Positions 1 through 8,534 of a stretch of 64,000 bases of DNA are shown in pieces. The stretch is from Neobacillus novalis NBRC 102450 (GTDB lineage: Bacteria > Bacillota > Bacilli > Bacillales > Cytobacillaceae). The notes under the pieces are model-generated. The model was not told where the DNA came from. It searched no databases and worked only from the letters and a program-made list of their open reading frames with translations. The position numbers and the translations under genes are program-made. The stretch is taken from contig NZ_BCVP01000012.1 of assembly GCF_001591805.1 (NCBI RefSeq), positions 124,001 to 188,000 on the forward strand, given 5' to 3'. Every line of letters starts with the position of its first letter. The stretch's first letter is position 1.

Positions 1-3000
1 TTTGTCATTTTTTTCAAAAAAAGACTTTGGATTTTTAAAATATGATAAGGATTTCGCGAACAGCTGTTGATTGGCATCTTTAAAGGCAATTGGGAAATCA
101 ATCTCTTCTCCCTTCCTTTTTTCAAATGCAGAAAAAGAAAGATCCCGGTTGATTTCAAGAAGTTTGCGCATAAGAACTGATTGATAATCAGCCAACTGCT
201 TTTCAACAAACCGGTCGATTCTAACGGTTGTTGCCCGCATCTCCTGCGCAAAATCAAAGCCAAAACTTTCTAAGAATTCGTCTAGTGCAGTTTGGAGAGC
301 CTTTTTTAAATTACGCCCGTCATCCCTTAGGGCTGATGGATTAAACGCCTCTTTAAAGAAATCGCCAAACCGTAAGAATACTCTTTGCTTAATGTAATAG
401 ATTAGTTCTTCTGCCTCCTGGTTCATTCGCCCAAGGAGGGCATCAGCGGTTTGCTTTTCAAAAACGTAAAAAAGTTCTGCCTTTTGCTCTTCAATCTCTG
501 TTCGTTTTTGCTCTTTGACGGCCTTATCTTCACTAGAGCTTTGAATGAGTTTGGTTACTAATTCCCGAACACGTGTCATTTCCTTTTCTGCTGCTAAAAT
601 GGCCATTTCCGTTAAGTCATTGGAAATAAACTGATAAAAGGCCTGCTCAAACGTATCTATGCCAGAATCGGCATTCAGATTTGGAGTCGTCTTTTCTTTT
701 AGGGCAAGCAGGCTTGACAACGAATAAAGATGCGGGTTTCGGATCCCATATTTCAGCAGCTGCTCTTCGACATATTCCGCTACCGTTTCCTTCTCAGCCT
801 CATTTTCAGCAAGGTCAATCGCATTGATCAGGAAGAACATTTTATCCATTTGAAAGGAATCCTTCACACGGCCGAGCTGAATTAAAAATTCACGGTCTGC
901 TTTTGAAAAGGCATGATTGTAATAGGTGACAAACAGAATCGCATCTGAGTTTTTAATATAATCAAAGGCAACGCCGGTATGACGGGCGTTAATGGAATCA
1001 GCCCCCGGGGTGTCAACAAGCGTGATTCCTTTTCTTGTTAACTCACAATCATAATAAAGCTCAATCCATTCAACGAAGCATGATTTTTCCTCGATTGCAA
1101 CAAACTCGTGAAATTCGCTTAAATTTGTTTCCTTGACTGTTCCTAATGATGGAACAAAGGAGGCAGAGCCTTTGCTAAATGCCTGCAAAAAGGCATAATG
1201 TGTTTTCTCTAAAACACCTTCCTGCCCCTTCTCAAGCAGAATCTGGCCGCTGATCTTTGCAGCCTCTGCGAAGTTGCTGGCCTGTAATTCAAAAACCTTT
1301 AAGGAACGATTGACATCCTCAAGCATGGTAGTTGATTCCTTAAACTTCACTAGAACAGTTCCATGCGGATGTTTGGCAGAAACCGGCTTAATTTTATTGA
1401 TAGCAGCTGTAGTTGGATTGGGTGATACAGGCAGCACCTTTTCTCCCATCAGTGCATTCGCAAACGAAGATTTTCCGGCACTAAAGGCCCCAAATAACGC
1501 GACAGTAAACCCTTTGTCTTCCAATCTTTCTGCTTTATCCACTATTTCTATTGCAAGCTTTTGAAAACCTGGGAGGTCTTTTATTAATTTTGAAGCATAA
1601 TGAAGCTTCTCCGTTGTGTGTTTCAAATGATTCTTTTCAGGCAGGATTTGATGTCTCGAATTTTCAACAAGAACAGCTGCTTTAAGCGGTTTATCGATAT
1701 TGTCTGTTTTCTTCTCTGAAGAGTTAGCTTCCCCTTGATATTGGATGACCTCAAATTCCTCTTCCTCTTGCGCAAAAAGCTGATACACATCTTCCTCGAA
1801 GCTTACTGATTGCATAAGCAGGTCATCAATTGTCTTTTCTCTTAAAAATATCGTTTGTTCATGCTTTTGTAACGCTGCAAATGCCTTTACATATCTCTCG
1901 ATTTTGTTAAATTCCTTTTCGTACTTTTCCTTTACGATTGTCGACTGGTCTTTTAAGGCAGCGATAAAATGGTCTTTAAATTCGGAAAGTTGATTCCTTG
2001 CGATCCTTTTAATTTCATTGGCTACATCCTCTGTGTAATGAAGAACATAGTCACCAGTGACACGTGCACCCGGCTTCACTGTTTTTGTTAAGACATCAAC
2101 CGGAACGCTGATGGAAAAGGATTGTGCTATGCTAATTAGCTCAGCTTGATCCAGTTCCGATTCCTTTATGGTTCGAAGGAGATATTCACGCAAATGCCAC
2201 TCCAGCTGTGACCTTGTTTTTTCAAGCAGATCTTGATAAAAACTATCTAAGCGTTTTTCCTTTTCCTCTTGGGTTTTTTGTTTAGAAAACAGGAAGCCTC
2301 TTTTAAATTCGGGCTGGCAGCTTTCCAAAAAACTTTCTGCTAATGCCCTTGTCTGAAACGGCAGGAGATACGCATTTTTCATAATTTGAGCAATTTCAGC
2401 GTCAAATTCCTTTTCTTTCACTAAGGTTCCTTCGTTTATAACTTTAAGATTGGCCGTGATATTTTGATAGTTGATGGATAATCCTTGTTTTTCTTGCTCA
2501 GATAATTCATTTAGAAGTTCAAGGATTGGGCCTAGCTTTTCTTCTTCCTGCCTATTTTCCTCGTTAAGATGGTCTTGGGTAATTTTTCTTAATGAATGAT
2601 AAATTGACGGAATTAACAATTGGTCTTTTGCAGCCAATTTTTCCGCAATAAATCCTTGAAGCTCGTTAAGTTCATTGGATGGATGGTCTGAATCCTTTAA
2701 TGAAGTATAAAAAATCCTTGCCGGCTTTACACCCCATGAGGCAAACGAATCAACAACACTGGTTTGAAACTCAGAAAAACTTAATTCCTCATCCTTATGT
2801 TTATCAATTTGGTTGATAACCAAATAAACTTCTTTCCCCGCCTCCGTCAATTCCTTTGTAAATAAAAAGTTCAACTCTGCTTGAACGTGGTTATAGTCCA
2901 TTACATAAAAAATCAAATCAGCAAGATGGATGGCTGATTCCGTTGCGACCCGGTGGGCATCATCGGCAGAATCAATACCTGGTGTATCCATAATGACTGT

Positions 3001-3423
3001 ATTAGCCGGTAAATGGGAATCGCTATGGCTAATCTCTACTTCTTCAATTTGGTCCCCGTCTTTGCAATAATTTTTAACTAATTCATAATCATAGGGCGCT
3101 AAATATAGCCTCGGTTTTTCATGTTTAAAAAACACTTTGGCGTAATCCTCACCGGATTTTACTTTCACTAGATTTGCACTAGTCGGAATCGGGCTTGATG
3201 GCAGTAAATTTTCACCAACTACTTGATTAATCATTGTTGATTTTCCCGCGGAAAAATGACCGCAGAATGCAATCAGGAATTCTTTATTGTCTAACTTTCT
3301 TGCGAGCTGCTTTACCTTTTCGGCCTGCACTGTATCTTGATGCTCGATTAAATAGTCATATATCGAAACAATTTTATGTTTTAGTGTTTGTATCGTTTCA
3401 TTCTGATTGGCTGTTTGCACCAT
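1..3423 (-). CDS. dynA: Dynamin-like GTPase DynA, two-headed (C-terminus cut by window edge)
   Basis: Bacterial dynamin that tethers and fuses membranes and protects against membrane damage in Bacillus. The reading frame starts at the ATG at 3423 and stays open to base 1, so about 1141 residues are visible and the C-terminus lies outside the window; the B. subtilis protein is about 1190 residues. Two GTPase heads are visible. The first has P-loop GHFSAGKST (about residues 55-63) and a DTPGIDSADD switch motif. The second has P-loop GAFSAGKSS (about residue 650) and DTPGADS. Tandem fused heads are the hallmark of DynA (YpbR). It lies beside bpsB-bpsA as in B. subtilis, separated here by a Fur-controlled micro-ORF. 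Confidence in the family is high; the end is missing only because of the window. Confidence 0.95.
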   Translation of the reverse strand, partial: MVQTANQNETIQTLKHKIVSIYDYLIEHQDTVQAEKVKQLARKLDNKEFLIAFCGHFSAGKSTMINQVVGENLLPSSPIPTSANLVKVKSGEDYAKVFFKHEKPRLYLAPYDYELVKNYCKDGDQIEEVEISHSDSHLPANTVIMDTPGIDSADDAHRVATESAIHLADLIFYVMDYNHVQAELNFLFTKELTEAGKEVYLVINQIDKHKDEELSFSEFQTSVVDSFASWGVKPARIFYTSLKDSDHPSNELNELQGFIAEKLAAKDQLLIPSIYHSLRKITQDHLNEENRQEEEKLGPILELLNELSEQEKQGLSINYQNITANLKVINEGTLVKEKEFDAEIAQIMKNAYLLPFQTRALAESFLESCQPEFKRGFLFSKQKTQEEKEKRLDSFYQDLLEKTRSQLEWHLREYLLRTIKESELDQAELISIAQSFSISVPVDVLTKTVKPGARVTGDYVLHYTEDVANEIKRIARNQLSEFKDHFIAALKDQSTIVKEKYEKEFNKIERYVKAFAALQKHEQTIFLREKTIDDLLMQSVSFEEDVYQLFAQEEEEFEVIQYQGEANSSEKKTDNIDKPLKAAVLVENSRHQILPEKNHLKHTTEKLHYASKLIKDLPGFQKLAIEIVDKAERLEDKGFTVALFGAFSAGKSSFANALMGEKVLPVSPNPTTAAINKIKPVSAKHPHGTVLVKFKESTTMLEDVNRSLKVFELQASNFAEAAKISGQILLEKGQEGVLEKTHYAFLQAFSKGSASFVPSLGTVKETNLSEFHEFVAIEEKSCFVEWIELYYDCELTRKGITLVDTPGADSINARHTGVAFDYIKNSDAILFVTYYNHAFSKADREFLIQLGRVKDSFQMDKMFFLINAIDLAENEAEKETVAEYVEEQLLKYGIRNPHLYSLSSLLALKEKTTPNLNADSGIDTFEQAFYQFISNDLTEMAILAAEKEMTRVRELVTKLIQSSSEDKAVKEQKRTEIEEQKAELFYVFEKQTADALLGRMNQEAEELIYYIKQRVFLRFGDFFKEAFNPSALRDDGRNLKKALQTALDEFLESFGFDFAQEMRATTVRIDRFVEKQLADYQSVLMRKLLEINRDLSFSAFEKRKGEEIDFPIAFKDANQQLFAKSLSYFKNPKSFFEKNDK

Positions 3424-3518
3424 TTTTATTTATTCCCCTTAACAATGTAGTAATAATTTTTATTTTATACGATAATTCAAACTTTTCCTATCTTGACAGA
3501 GCTTTTATTTTTAACAGC

Positions 3519-3547
3519 AAAAAGGCCAAGGTATGGATCCTTGGCCA
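3519..3547 (-). terminator. Rho-independent terminator of the 26-residue ORF
   Basis: On the minus strand GGCCAAGG and CCTTGGCC (3524-3531 / 3539-3546) form an 8-bp stem followed by TTTTT. It directly follows the micro-ORF, giving it a closed monocistronic unit. Confidence 0.75.
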
Positions 3548-3563
3548 ATTAATTAGTTATTCA

Positions 3564-3644
3564 TTATTGGGTAACATTCTTTAAGACGTGCTTCATGACA
3601 AATGCATAGATTATAATCGTTCCACCAACAAACGCAAACGCCAT
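3564..3644 (-). CDS. 26-residue hydrophobic micro-protein under Fur control
   Basis: Short ORF reading MAFAFVGGTIIIYAFVMKHV and ending in LKNVTQ: a single predicted membrane helix (about residues 2-17) and a basic C-terminal end (K18, H19, K22). Support for a real gene: a strong ribosome binding site AAGGAAGGTG (3651-3660) six bases before the ATG, a good sigma-A promoter, two Fur boxes, and a dedicated terminator. I do not recognise the family. Small Fur-regulated basic proteins (FbpA, FbpB, FbpC) are known in B. subtilis, but I cannot show homology. By inference it may be a small membrane regulator or subunit used under iron limitation. Confidence 0.7.
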   Translation of the reverse strand: MAFAFVGGTIIIYAFVMKHVLKNVTQ

Positions 3645-3671
3645 ATGTAACACCTTCCTTATCAGTCTACC

Positions 3672-3726
3672 TGAGAATGATTTTCATCGTTGCCTTCATT
3701 TTAGCATGACTGATAATCATTTTCAA
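3672..3726 (-). promoter_or_regulatory. Sigma-A promoter with two Fur boxes
   Basis: On the minus strand the -35 TTGAAA (3721-3726) and -10 TAAAAT (3698-3703) are 17 bases apart. TGATAATCATTTTCA (plus strand, 3711-3725) matches the 7-1-7 Fur box TGATAATnATTATCA at 13 of 14 defined bases and overlaps the -35 and spacer. TGAGAATGATTTTCA (3672-3686) matches at 12 of 14 and lies just after the predicted start of transcription. Two operators flanking one promoter point to tight iron-dependent repression. Confidence 0.8.
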
Positions 3727-3749
3727 TATTCGCATTGCATCTGTCACAT

Positions 3750-4319
3750 TTATTTAACAATCCTTGGGATAAACCGATGGCAGTCTTGAAAGACTTCGTC
3801 ATATTCCGTTAACATTCTAAGCGCTTTTTCTTCCTGAGGTATCCGGATTGATAGGATTATGAAGTTTAAAATCGTAAACAGCATCGCCGTATAGAAGGCA
3901 TTAAACAGCAATGGTAAGACAAGCAGCTCCGTCGTTACCACAAAATAATTAGGATGCTTTAAAAAGCGGTATGGCCCTTTTCTGATTACCAGCCCATGCT
4001 TTAAGACAAGTATTTTCGTATTCCAATTCTTTCCGAGTGAGGAAATAGCCCAGCCTCTTATGAACTGCGCAAGGATAAAAATAGCTAGAAATATTGGCCA
4101 TATCGGTGATAGTCCGCGATTTAATAAAATTTTTTCGGAACAAAGTGTGACGAAAAAGAGCAGGTGCATGAAGACCATATACTTATAGTGCTTGTTACCA
4201 AATTCTACGGCTCCCTGCCGTTTCATCCATATTTCATTATTTTTGGCGATAAAAAGTTCCACAATACGCTGAATGGCGATGAAACCAATTAATAAAACAA
4301 ATGGAAGAAAATTATCCAT
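3750..4319 (-). CDS. bpsB: Isoprenylcysteine carboxyl methyltransferase family protein BpsB (YpbQ)
   Basis: Polytopic membrane protein of 189 residues in the ICMT-like methyltransferase family. About five hydrophobic segments are visible and the C-terminal half has the family signature HGLVIRKGPYRFLKHPNYF followed by a conserved glutamate. In B. subtilis the homologue methylates alkylpyrones made by the adjacent type III polyketide synthase. Its ATG follows immediately on the stop codon of bpsA (TAAATG), so the two are translationally coupled. The family and context support the same role here; the substrate is inferred. Confidence 0.88.
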   Translation of the reverse strand: MDNFLPFVLLIGFIAIQRIVELFIAKNNEIWMKRQGAVEFGNKHYKYMVFMHLLFFVTLCSEKILLNRGLSPIWPIFLAIFILAQFIRGWAISSLGKNWNTKILVLKHGLVIRKGPYRFLKHPNYFVVTTELLVLPLLFNAFYTAMLFTILNFIILSIRIPQEEKALRMLTEYDEVFQDCHRFIPRIVK

Positions 4320-5414
4320 TTACATCCACCTCAATAGAAGTAATTCTGAACTAAATCCCGGACCAAGAGCGGTTCCAAGTCCAATTGCGCCCTTAGGAAT
4401 GTCCATCTCCATATATCTCCGCAGCACATAAAGAATAGTTGCCGAAGACATGTTTCCAAACTGCTTTAAAACTTCAAGCGATACCTCAGTCATGGAAGCT
4501 GGGATATCTAACGCCTTCACGTAAGAATCGATGACTTTTTTTCCACCGGGATGGGCAATAAAGCAGTCGATTTGTTCCAGCTCGATTTCATATTCGTCTA
4601 AAAATCCCTTAACATTCGGCCTAAGCCAGTCCTCGACAATATGGGGAATATCACGAGAGAAAAGGACAAATAAGCCTGTATTTCTTATTTCCCAGCCCAT
4701 CACGTCCAAAGAATCAGGCATGAGGGTTGATTGGGTGGCGATGATGAATGGTGACAATCCCTTCTTGCAAATATCCTTATGGTTTACATCATCACCACAA
4801 ACCAATGCACAGGCAACCCCATCAGCAAAAAGAGAAGTTCCAATCAAATTACTTTTCGAAAGGTCATTCTTCTGAAACGTCAAGCTGCAAAGCTCGACAG
4901 ACAGAACAAGGACTTTTGCCATAGGGTAAGCCAAACAATATTCATAAGCCCTTGATAACCCGGCAGCCCCTCCTGCACAGCCCAGCCCCCAAATCGGTAT
5001 CCTTTTCGTATGCGGATTAAAAGGCAATTGATTCATAATTCTCGCTTCAATACTAGGTGTTGAGATGCCGCTAGATGAAATGAAAAAAATGGCCTCGACC
5101 TCTTCGTAAGCAATCGGCATCTTAAGAAAGTCTTGATTGTGTAAGCATTTGACAATCGCTTCTGCTCCTAGTTTAACCGCAGACTCTATATAAGCATGGT
5201 TCTTCTCTTCAAAAGAATGGTTCTCTTTAAACCATTCTAGACCTTTCACAAAATGTCTTTTTTCGATTTGTCCATTTTGGAAGGCCTTCAATAGTCTCTC
5301 AATATCTTTAAATGATTCAGCAAAAAGCTCTCTGGCAAATTGCGACGCTTGATCTTGGTTAATTTCATATGGAGGAATAACCTCTGCAACTGAAATAATC
5401 GTAGGCATCATCAT
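4320..5414 (-). CDS. bpsA: Type III polyketide synthase BpsA (chalcone synthase-like)
   Basis: Homodimeric ketosynthase that condenses a fatty acyl starter with malonyl-CoA to give alkylpyrones; 364 residues, normal for the family. The catalytic triad is visible: Cys in WGLGCAGGAAGL (C146 from the first ATG), His in FIAHPGGK, and Asn in GNMSSAT. Three consecutive ATG codons begin the ORF. The Shine-Dalgarno GAAGGAG lies only two bases before the first, so translation probably starts at the second or third (5411 or 5408). bpsB follows with no gap. Function is assigned from family and synteny with B. subtilis bcsA/bpsA. Confidence 0.92.
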   Translation of the reverse strand: MMMPTIISVAEVIPPYEINQDQASQFARELFAESFKDIERLLKAFQNGQIEKRHFVKGLEWFKENHSFEEKNHAYIESAVKLGAEAIVKCLHNQDFLKMPIAYEEVEAIFFISSSGISTPSIEARIMNQLPFNPHTKRIPIWGLGCAGGAAGLSRAYEYCLAYPMAKVLVLSVELCSLTFQKNDLSKSNLIGTSLFADGVACALVCGDDVNHKDICKKGLSPFIIATQSTLMPDSLDVMGWEIRNTGLFVLFSRDIPHIVEDWLRPNVKGFLDEYEIELEQIDCFIAHPGGKKVIDSYVKALDIPASMTEVSLEVLKQFGNMSSATILYVLRRYMEMDIPKGAIGLGTALGPGFSSELLLLRWM

Positions 5415-5481
5415 ACTCCTTCAATAGTCGTAAGGGTATTTTTACCAATTTACCATATATTATTCATAAGGCTCAATAGAC

Positions 5482-5509
5482 AAAAAAAAGCTCCCCGAGT
5501 AGGGAAGCA
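5482..5509 (-). terminator. Rho-independent terminator after the small zinc-ribbon ORF
   Basis: The minus strand reads GCTTCCC, a short loop, then GGGGAGC followed by eight T residues. It separates the 40-residue ORF from bpsA. Confidence 0.6.
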
Positions 5510-5612
5510 AACGTTTTGAAGGTTGTTGTTGTTGTGCACTTCAATTATAGCGCGGATTTTACAACACATCATTACACAATCTTTTCCAGTGTTTTTTTAA
5601 GACCCTAACTGA

Positions 5613-5735
5613 TTATTTTTCTGATTGTTTTTGCACTTCGATTTTTATTTTATTTCCCGCAACTAACCCGCAAATTTTACAGATTGCTGCTTCATTATAT
5701 AGGAGCCGGCATTTTTCACAATAATACTTCTCCAC
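5613..5735 (-). CDS. Small zinc-ribbon protein (40 residues)
   Basis: The frame from a GTG at 5735 reads MEKYYCEKCRLLYNEAAICK and continues with a second CxxC, so two CxxC knuckles lie 12 residues apart, followed by a lysine-rich tail. This is the pattern of a single zinc ribbon. There is no ATG in frame and only a weak ribosome binding site, so the start is uncertain, but a terminator follows the stop. I do not recognise a named family. It could bind RNA, DNA or a protein partner. Confidence 0.5.
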   Translation of the reverse strand: MEKYYCEKCRLLYNEAAICKICGLVAGNKIKIEVQKQSEK

Positions 5736-5869
5736 AAAAACACACTCATTTCTGAAGGAAAATAGGACATTTATTTTTATTATATTTTAACTATTTTGAA
5801 ATGTGACTACCGTTCCTAAAAACATAGACATCTTTGTACATAAAGAAATCTACATGTTCTAAACAAATA

Positions 5870-6150
5870 ATTATTCGTTTAGCACGCAAAACGAACAGTG
5901 TTTTTTGCGAATTGCGTTAGGGAATCACGCCCTAATTCCAGAATGGGAACATCCGTCCAAAAAAGTCTGTCAACTTCTATAAACTTTATCGTTCCCGTCG
6001 CAATGCCATTTACACGGCACAGGATTCTTTTGATACTCTAGAAAGGCTGTTAGCCACGCTGGTAAAACATGTAATACAACACAAATTGGAGTACGTGGTC
6101 CTTTTCTTCCTTGCAGGTAAAAAGGAAGCGTTGCTCCAATTTTCATACCT
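5870..6150 (-). ncRNA. Candidate omega-RNA / right-end RNA of the IS607 element
   Basis: TnpB nucleases use a guide RNA made from the 3' end of tnpB and the element end. Here the sequence just after the tnpB stop is unusually structured. Outer arms AAATTGGAG/CTCCAATTT (6083-6091 and 6134-6142) enclose CTTCCTT/AAGGAAG (6106-6112 and 6122-6128). Further on are TTAGGG/CCCTAA (5917-5922 and 5930-5935) and TTCGTTT/AAACGAA (5874-5880 and 5889-5895). No long ORF is convincing in this 300-base stretch. The RNA assignment and its ends are inference. Confidence 0.4.
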
Positions 6151-7690
6151 AAATATCTGCTTTAAACAGTTCAATTTTATCGTGAAAAAAATATGCCTTT
6201 TTCAAGTGGTTAGTAATGGTTCTCCAATTACTAAAGTTGGATTGATGTTTATCAAAGTTCTTCGGAAAGGATAGAATCGTATCATATTTTGGCTTTTCCG
6301 TCTTGAAATGATAACCGCGCCTTGCAATCATGCAGGCTGCTGCTTGGTGAGAACTGAGGCCATACCGTGCCATAAATTTCATTTGCCCGATTTGGCTGGT
6401 ATAGGCTGGGTTGACTCGTTTGATTTTTACTCCTGCCTTCCCCGCCTTTGACTCCACCAATTGTTGAAACGTGGAGTAAGCAAAGCCGGAAAGCATCCGG
6501 GCATAGGAAGGGCCCATTTCTCGAAGCTGTGTCTTTTTCTTTGAAAAATCCAGCTTTTCAATCACGACATCTTTATGAACCAACACTGCGTAATCTAGAA
6601 CCGTTTTTACGGCATCACTCATGGAAGCGAGTACTTGCTCTTTTCTTCTGCTATACATAGGGGCTTTTATTGTCCAGCTATGAATCGGATTACCGAATCT
6701 GTCAATTTCACTAATCGCAAGAAATCCAGCATTTAGATCAACACCAATTAATCCATTGACATTAGAAGTTCCAACACGTGGGGTTTCTCTTTCAACGGTT
6801 GCGTTGACATACCAGCCTTTTTCCCGATTCAAAAAACGATAGGTAATGGAAGAATAGTATTTTTGCGGGCGTCCGCTTCGCGTAAAGCCCATACTAGGAA
6901 CCTTCGCCTTGTCAATCCACTCCTGGCCGTAGGGGAAGGTGACAGAAGGAAATTCAATATACTTTCCAAATGTGTCTGTGAAATGATTGGCAACACGTAA
7001 TCTTAGTGTATTTTTAAGATCATAAGTGGCGGTTTGGTTTCCATAAGTTTCATCTTTTGATCCAATCACTAAAAATTGTCCGCTTCGAGCTTCGAGCCAG
7101 TCATTTCGCCATTCTTGATGGCGCTTATATTGATTTTCTTCTAAATGAAATTGTTTATGGAACAGCTTTTTTGAACCAAAGCAGATACGGATCGTTTTAT
7201 TTTTAACGTCCAACTCTAGTTTTTCTAATTTTTGACTAAGATTTCTCAGCCTTCGCTTCTTTTGATGAAGATAGAACTTAATGTTGCGGTATCTTTTCAC
7301 CATTTTTATAAAGGATGGATTGTTTTGCGGAATCATTTGAAGTTTTTGATGTATATGTTCTTTTTGCGAGGTTTTCTTGTCAATTACCTTTTGCAAGTAC
7401 TTTGTTTTAGACCTTAGCTCTTGAATATCCAGCTTTCTTTTTTCAATAAAAGAAGAGACCTTTCCATCCAGCTGCATTCTAATAGAGTTAAATTGCCTGG
7501 CAGTAATTCCGAATTGTATCATGAAAGTCTTTTTGAGGCTGGAAGAGGCAGCCCCTTTGACATGAGATTGCACAAACAGCTTTCGCTCCAGTCTGCCAAA
7601 ATACGCCGCATATTCTTGGAGATAACCATCCGACGAGAGACCATTATGTAGTGGAATGGTCGGCAGTTTCGTTTGGTAGGTTTGCAACAT
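6149..7690 (-). CDS. tnpB: TnpB-type RNA-guided nuclease homologue of IS607 element, atypical C-terminus
   Basis: RuvC-fold protein of 513 residues, longer than the usual ~400. RuvC I is DLNAGFLAIS (D318) and RuvC II is VIEKLDF (E378). The region that normally holds a CxxC...CxxC zinc ribbon and the third acidic residue (DxNAA) instead reads NPAYTSQIG...LSSHQAAA, with H448 where the aspartate is expected and no cysteine pairs. The N-terminal part (about 80-165) is rich in lysine, glutamate and glutamine and probably coiled coil. It overlaps tnpA by 47 bases. TnpB cuts DNA at the empty donor site to preserve the element; whether this divergent form cuts is unclear. Confidence 0.85.
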   Translation of the reverse strand: MLQTYQTKLPTIPLHNGLSSDGYLQEYAAYFGRLERKLFVQSHVKGAASSSLKKTFMIQFGITARQFNSIRMQLDGKVSSFIEKRKLDIQELRSKTKYLQKVIDKKTSQKEHIHQKLQMIPQNNPSFIKMVKRYRNIKFYLHQKKRRLRNLSQKLEKLELDVKNKTIRICFGSKKLFHKQFHLEENQYKRHQEWRNDWLEARSGQFLVIGSKDETYGNQTATYDLKNTLRLRVANHFTDTFGKYIEFPSVTFPYGQEWIDKAKVPSMGFTRSGRPQKYYSSITYRFLNREKGWYVNATVERETPRVGTSNVNGLIGVDLNAGFLAISEIDRFGNPIHSWTIKAPMYSRRKEQVLASMSDAVKTVLDYAVLVHKDVVIEKLDFSKKKTQLREMGPSYARMLSGFAYSTFQQLVESKAGKAGVKIKRVNPAYTSQIGQMKFMARYGLSSHQAAACMIARRGYHFKTEKPKYDTILSFPKNFDKHQSNFSNWRTITNHLKKAYFFHDKIELFKADI

Positions 7691-8318
7691 CTTCCAAAAC
7701 CTCCTTTACCTTTTCTTCTACCATCTTATTTTTGTGGCTTCGAATCCCATAAAGTTTCCCTGAAAAGCTGGTAATAATGGCAATTAAATCATCCACAAGC
7801 TCTTCTTGAGGCGGTTTTTCATCTGTTTGGTCATCTAAAATATGTAATGTAACCTGGTAGCTTTCAAAATAAGTTTCCAAGTAATCAAACCCAAATCGGG
7901 TAAGTCGGTCACGGTATCGTATAGCAAGGTCTGTTATTAATCCAGCTTCTGCGAGTTTCATGATTTTGACAAGTCCCTTTCGTTTGTCATTTAGTCCTGA
8001 ACCCACATCCTCGATTACCGTTACCTGCCTATAGGAGTTCAAATCTATATTACGTTTGATAAAGTCAATCTGTCGTTGTAAATCTCCTTTCGTTTTTTGT
8101 TCATGTGATGAAACACGGGCATAAATGACTAAGTTCTTTTCACTTTCTTTGTCAGCATCGTTTCCAATTAATCTATTAATCTCGCTTTCTGGCAATCTTC
8201 TTTGCCCTTTGGGAGTGCGAACAAAGGTAACTTTGCCGGAATGATCCCAACGTTGCAGTGTTTTGACTGTTACACCTAAAATTTTTGCAGCCTCATTCAT
8301 CCTAAATAACTTTTCCAT
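7644..8318 (-). CDS. tnpA: IS607-family serine recombinase (transposase TnpA)
   Basis: Site-specific serine recombinase of 224 residues that moves the element through a circular intermediate. Residues 7-50 form a MerR-like helix-turn-helix (NEAAKILGVTVKTLQRWDHS, then RTPKGQRRLPESEI). The catalytic domain has VIYARVSSHEQ with nucleophile S70, then DVGSGLNDKRKG and YRDRLTRFG, typical of the resolvase fold. The ATG is preceded only by weak ribosome binding sequence. It overlaps and is translated just before tnpB. Confidence 0.93.
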   Translation of the reverse strand: MEKLFRMNEAAKILGVTVKTLQRWDHSGKVTFVRTPKGQRRLPESEINRLIGNDADKESEKNLVIYARVSSHEQKTKGDLQRQIDFIKRNIDLNSYRQVTVIEDVGSGLNDKRKGLVKIMKLAEAGLITDLAIRYRDRLTRFGFDYLETYFESYQVTLHILDDQTDEKPPQEELVDDLIAIITSFSGKLYGIRSHKNKMVEEKVKEVLEDVANLPNETADHSTT

Positions 8319-8450
8319 AATATTACTTTAACATCAAAAACAGTGTATGTCCATTAATGTCTATATTTTTGAAAACTGCTGATAACCCTTAAAAAATTAG
8401 GATTTTAATGTATGTGAAGTTTTTATCAATTACTTTTATCACAGGTAAGG

Positions 8451-8534
8451 TGTGATTGTTCACATTTTATTCACATTTACGCCCTGCTAATTGTGATATA
8501 AATCACTGTTACATCAAGTTTTTACCATTACCAT
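8451..8534 (+). promoter_or_regulatory. Crp/Fnr-dependent promoter of the ba3 oxidase operon
   Basis: TGTGATATAAATCACT (8492-8507) matches TGTGA-N6-TCACA at 9 of 10 positions. A weak -10 TACCAT (8529-8534) begins 29.5 bases after its centre, placing the site near -41.5 as in class II activation. A second palindrome, TGTGA-TTGT-TCACA (8451-8464), has a non-standard 4-base gap. The rest of the 340-base interval 8319-8660 shows no gene; a -10-like TATGAT near 8605 could be another start. Confidence 0.6.

Larger units (their letters stand above)
5870..8400 (-). mobile_element. IS607-family insertion element (boundaries approximate)
   Basis: A serine recombinase (tnpA) overlaps a tnpB gene, the defining arrangement of IS607 elements. 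These lack terminal inverted repeats and make no target duplication, so the ends cannot be fixed from one copy. The downstream end holds several hairpins (5874-5895, 5917-5935, 6083-6142). The element lies between the syntenic bpsAB genes and the ba3 oxidase operon. No disruption of a host gene is visible. Confidence 0.75.

Noticed and set aside
3234..3584. 116-codon plus-strand frame opposite dynA and the micro-ORF
   Set aside because: Lies antisense to the dynamin start and the terminator; no ribosome site and biased composition.
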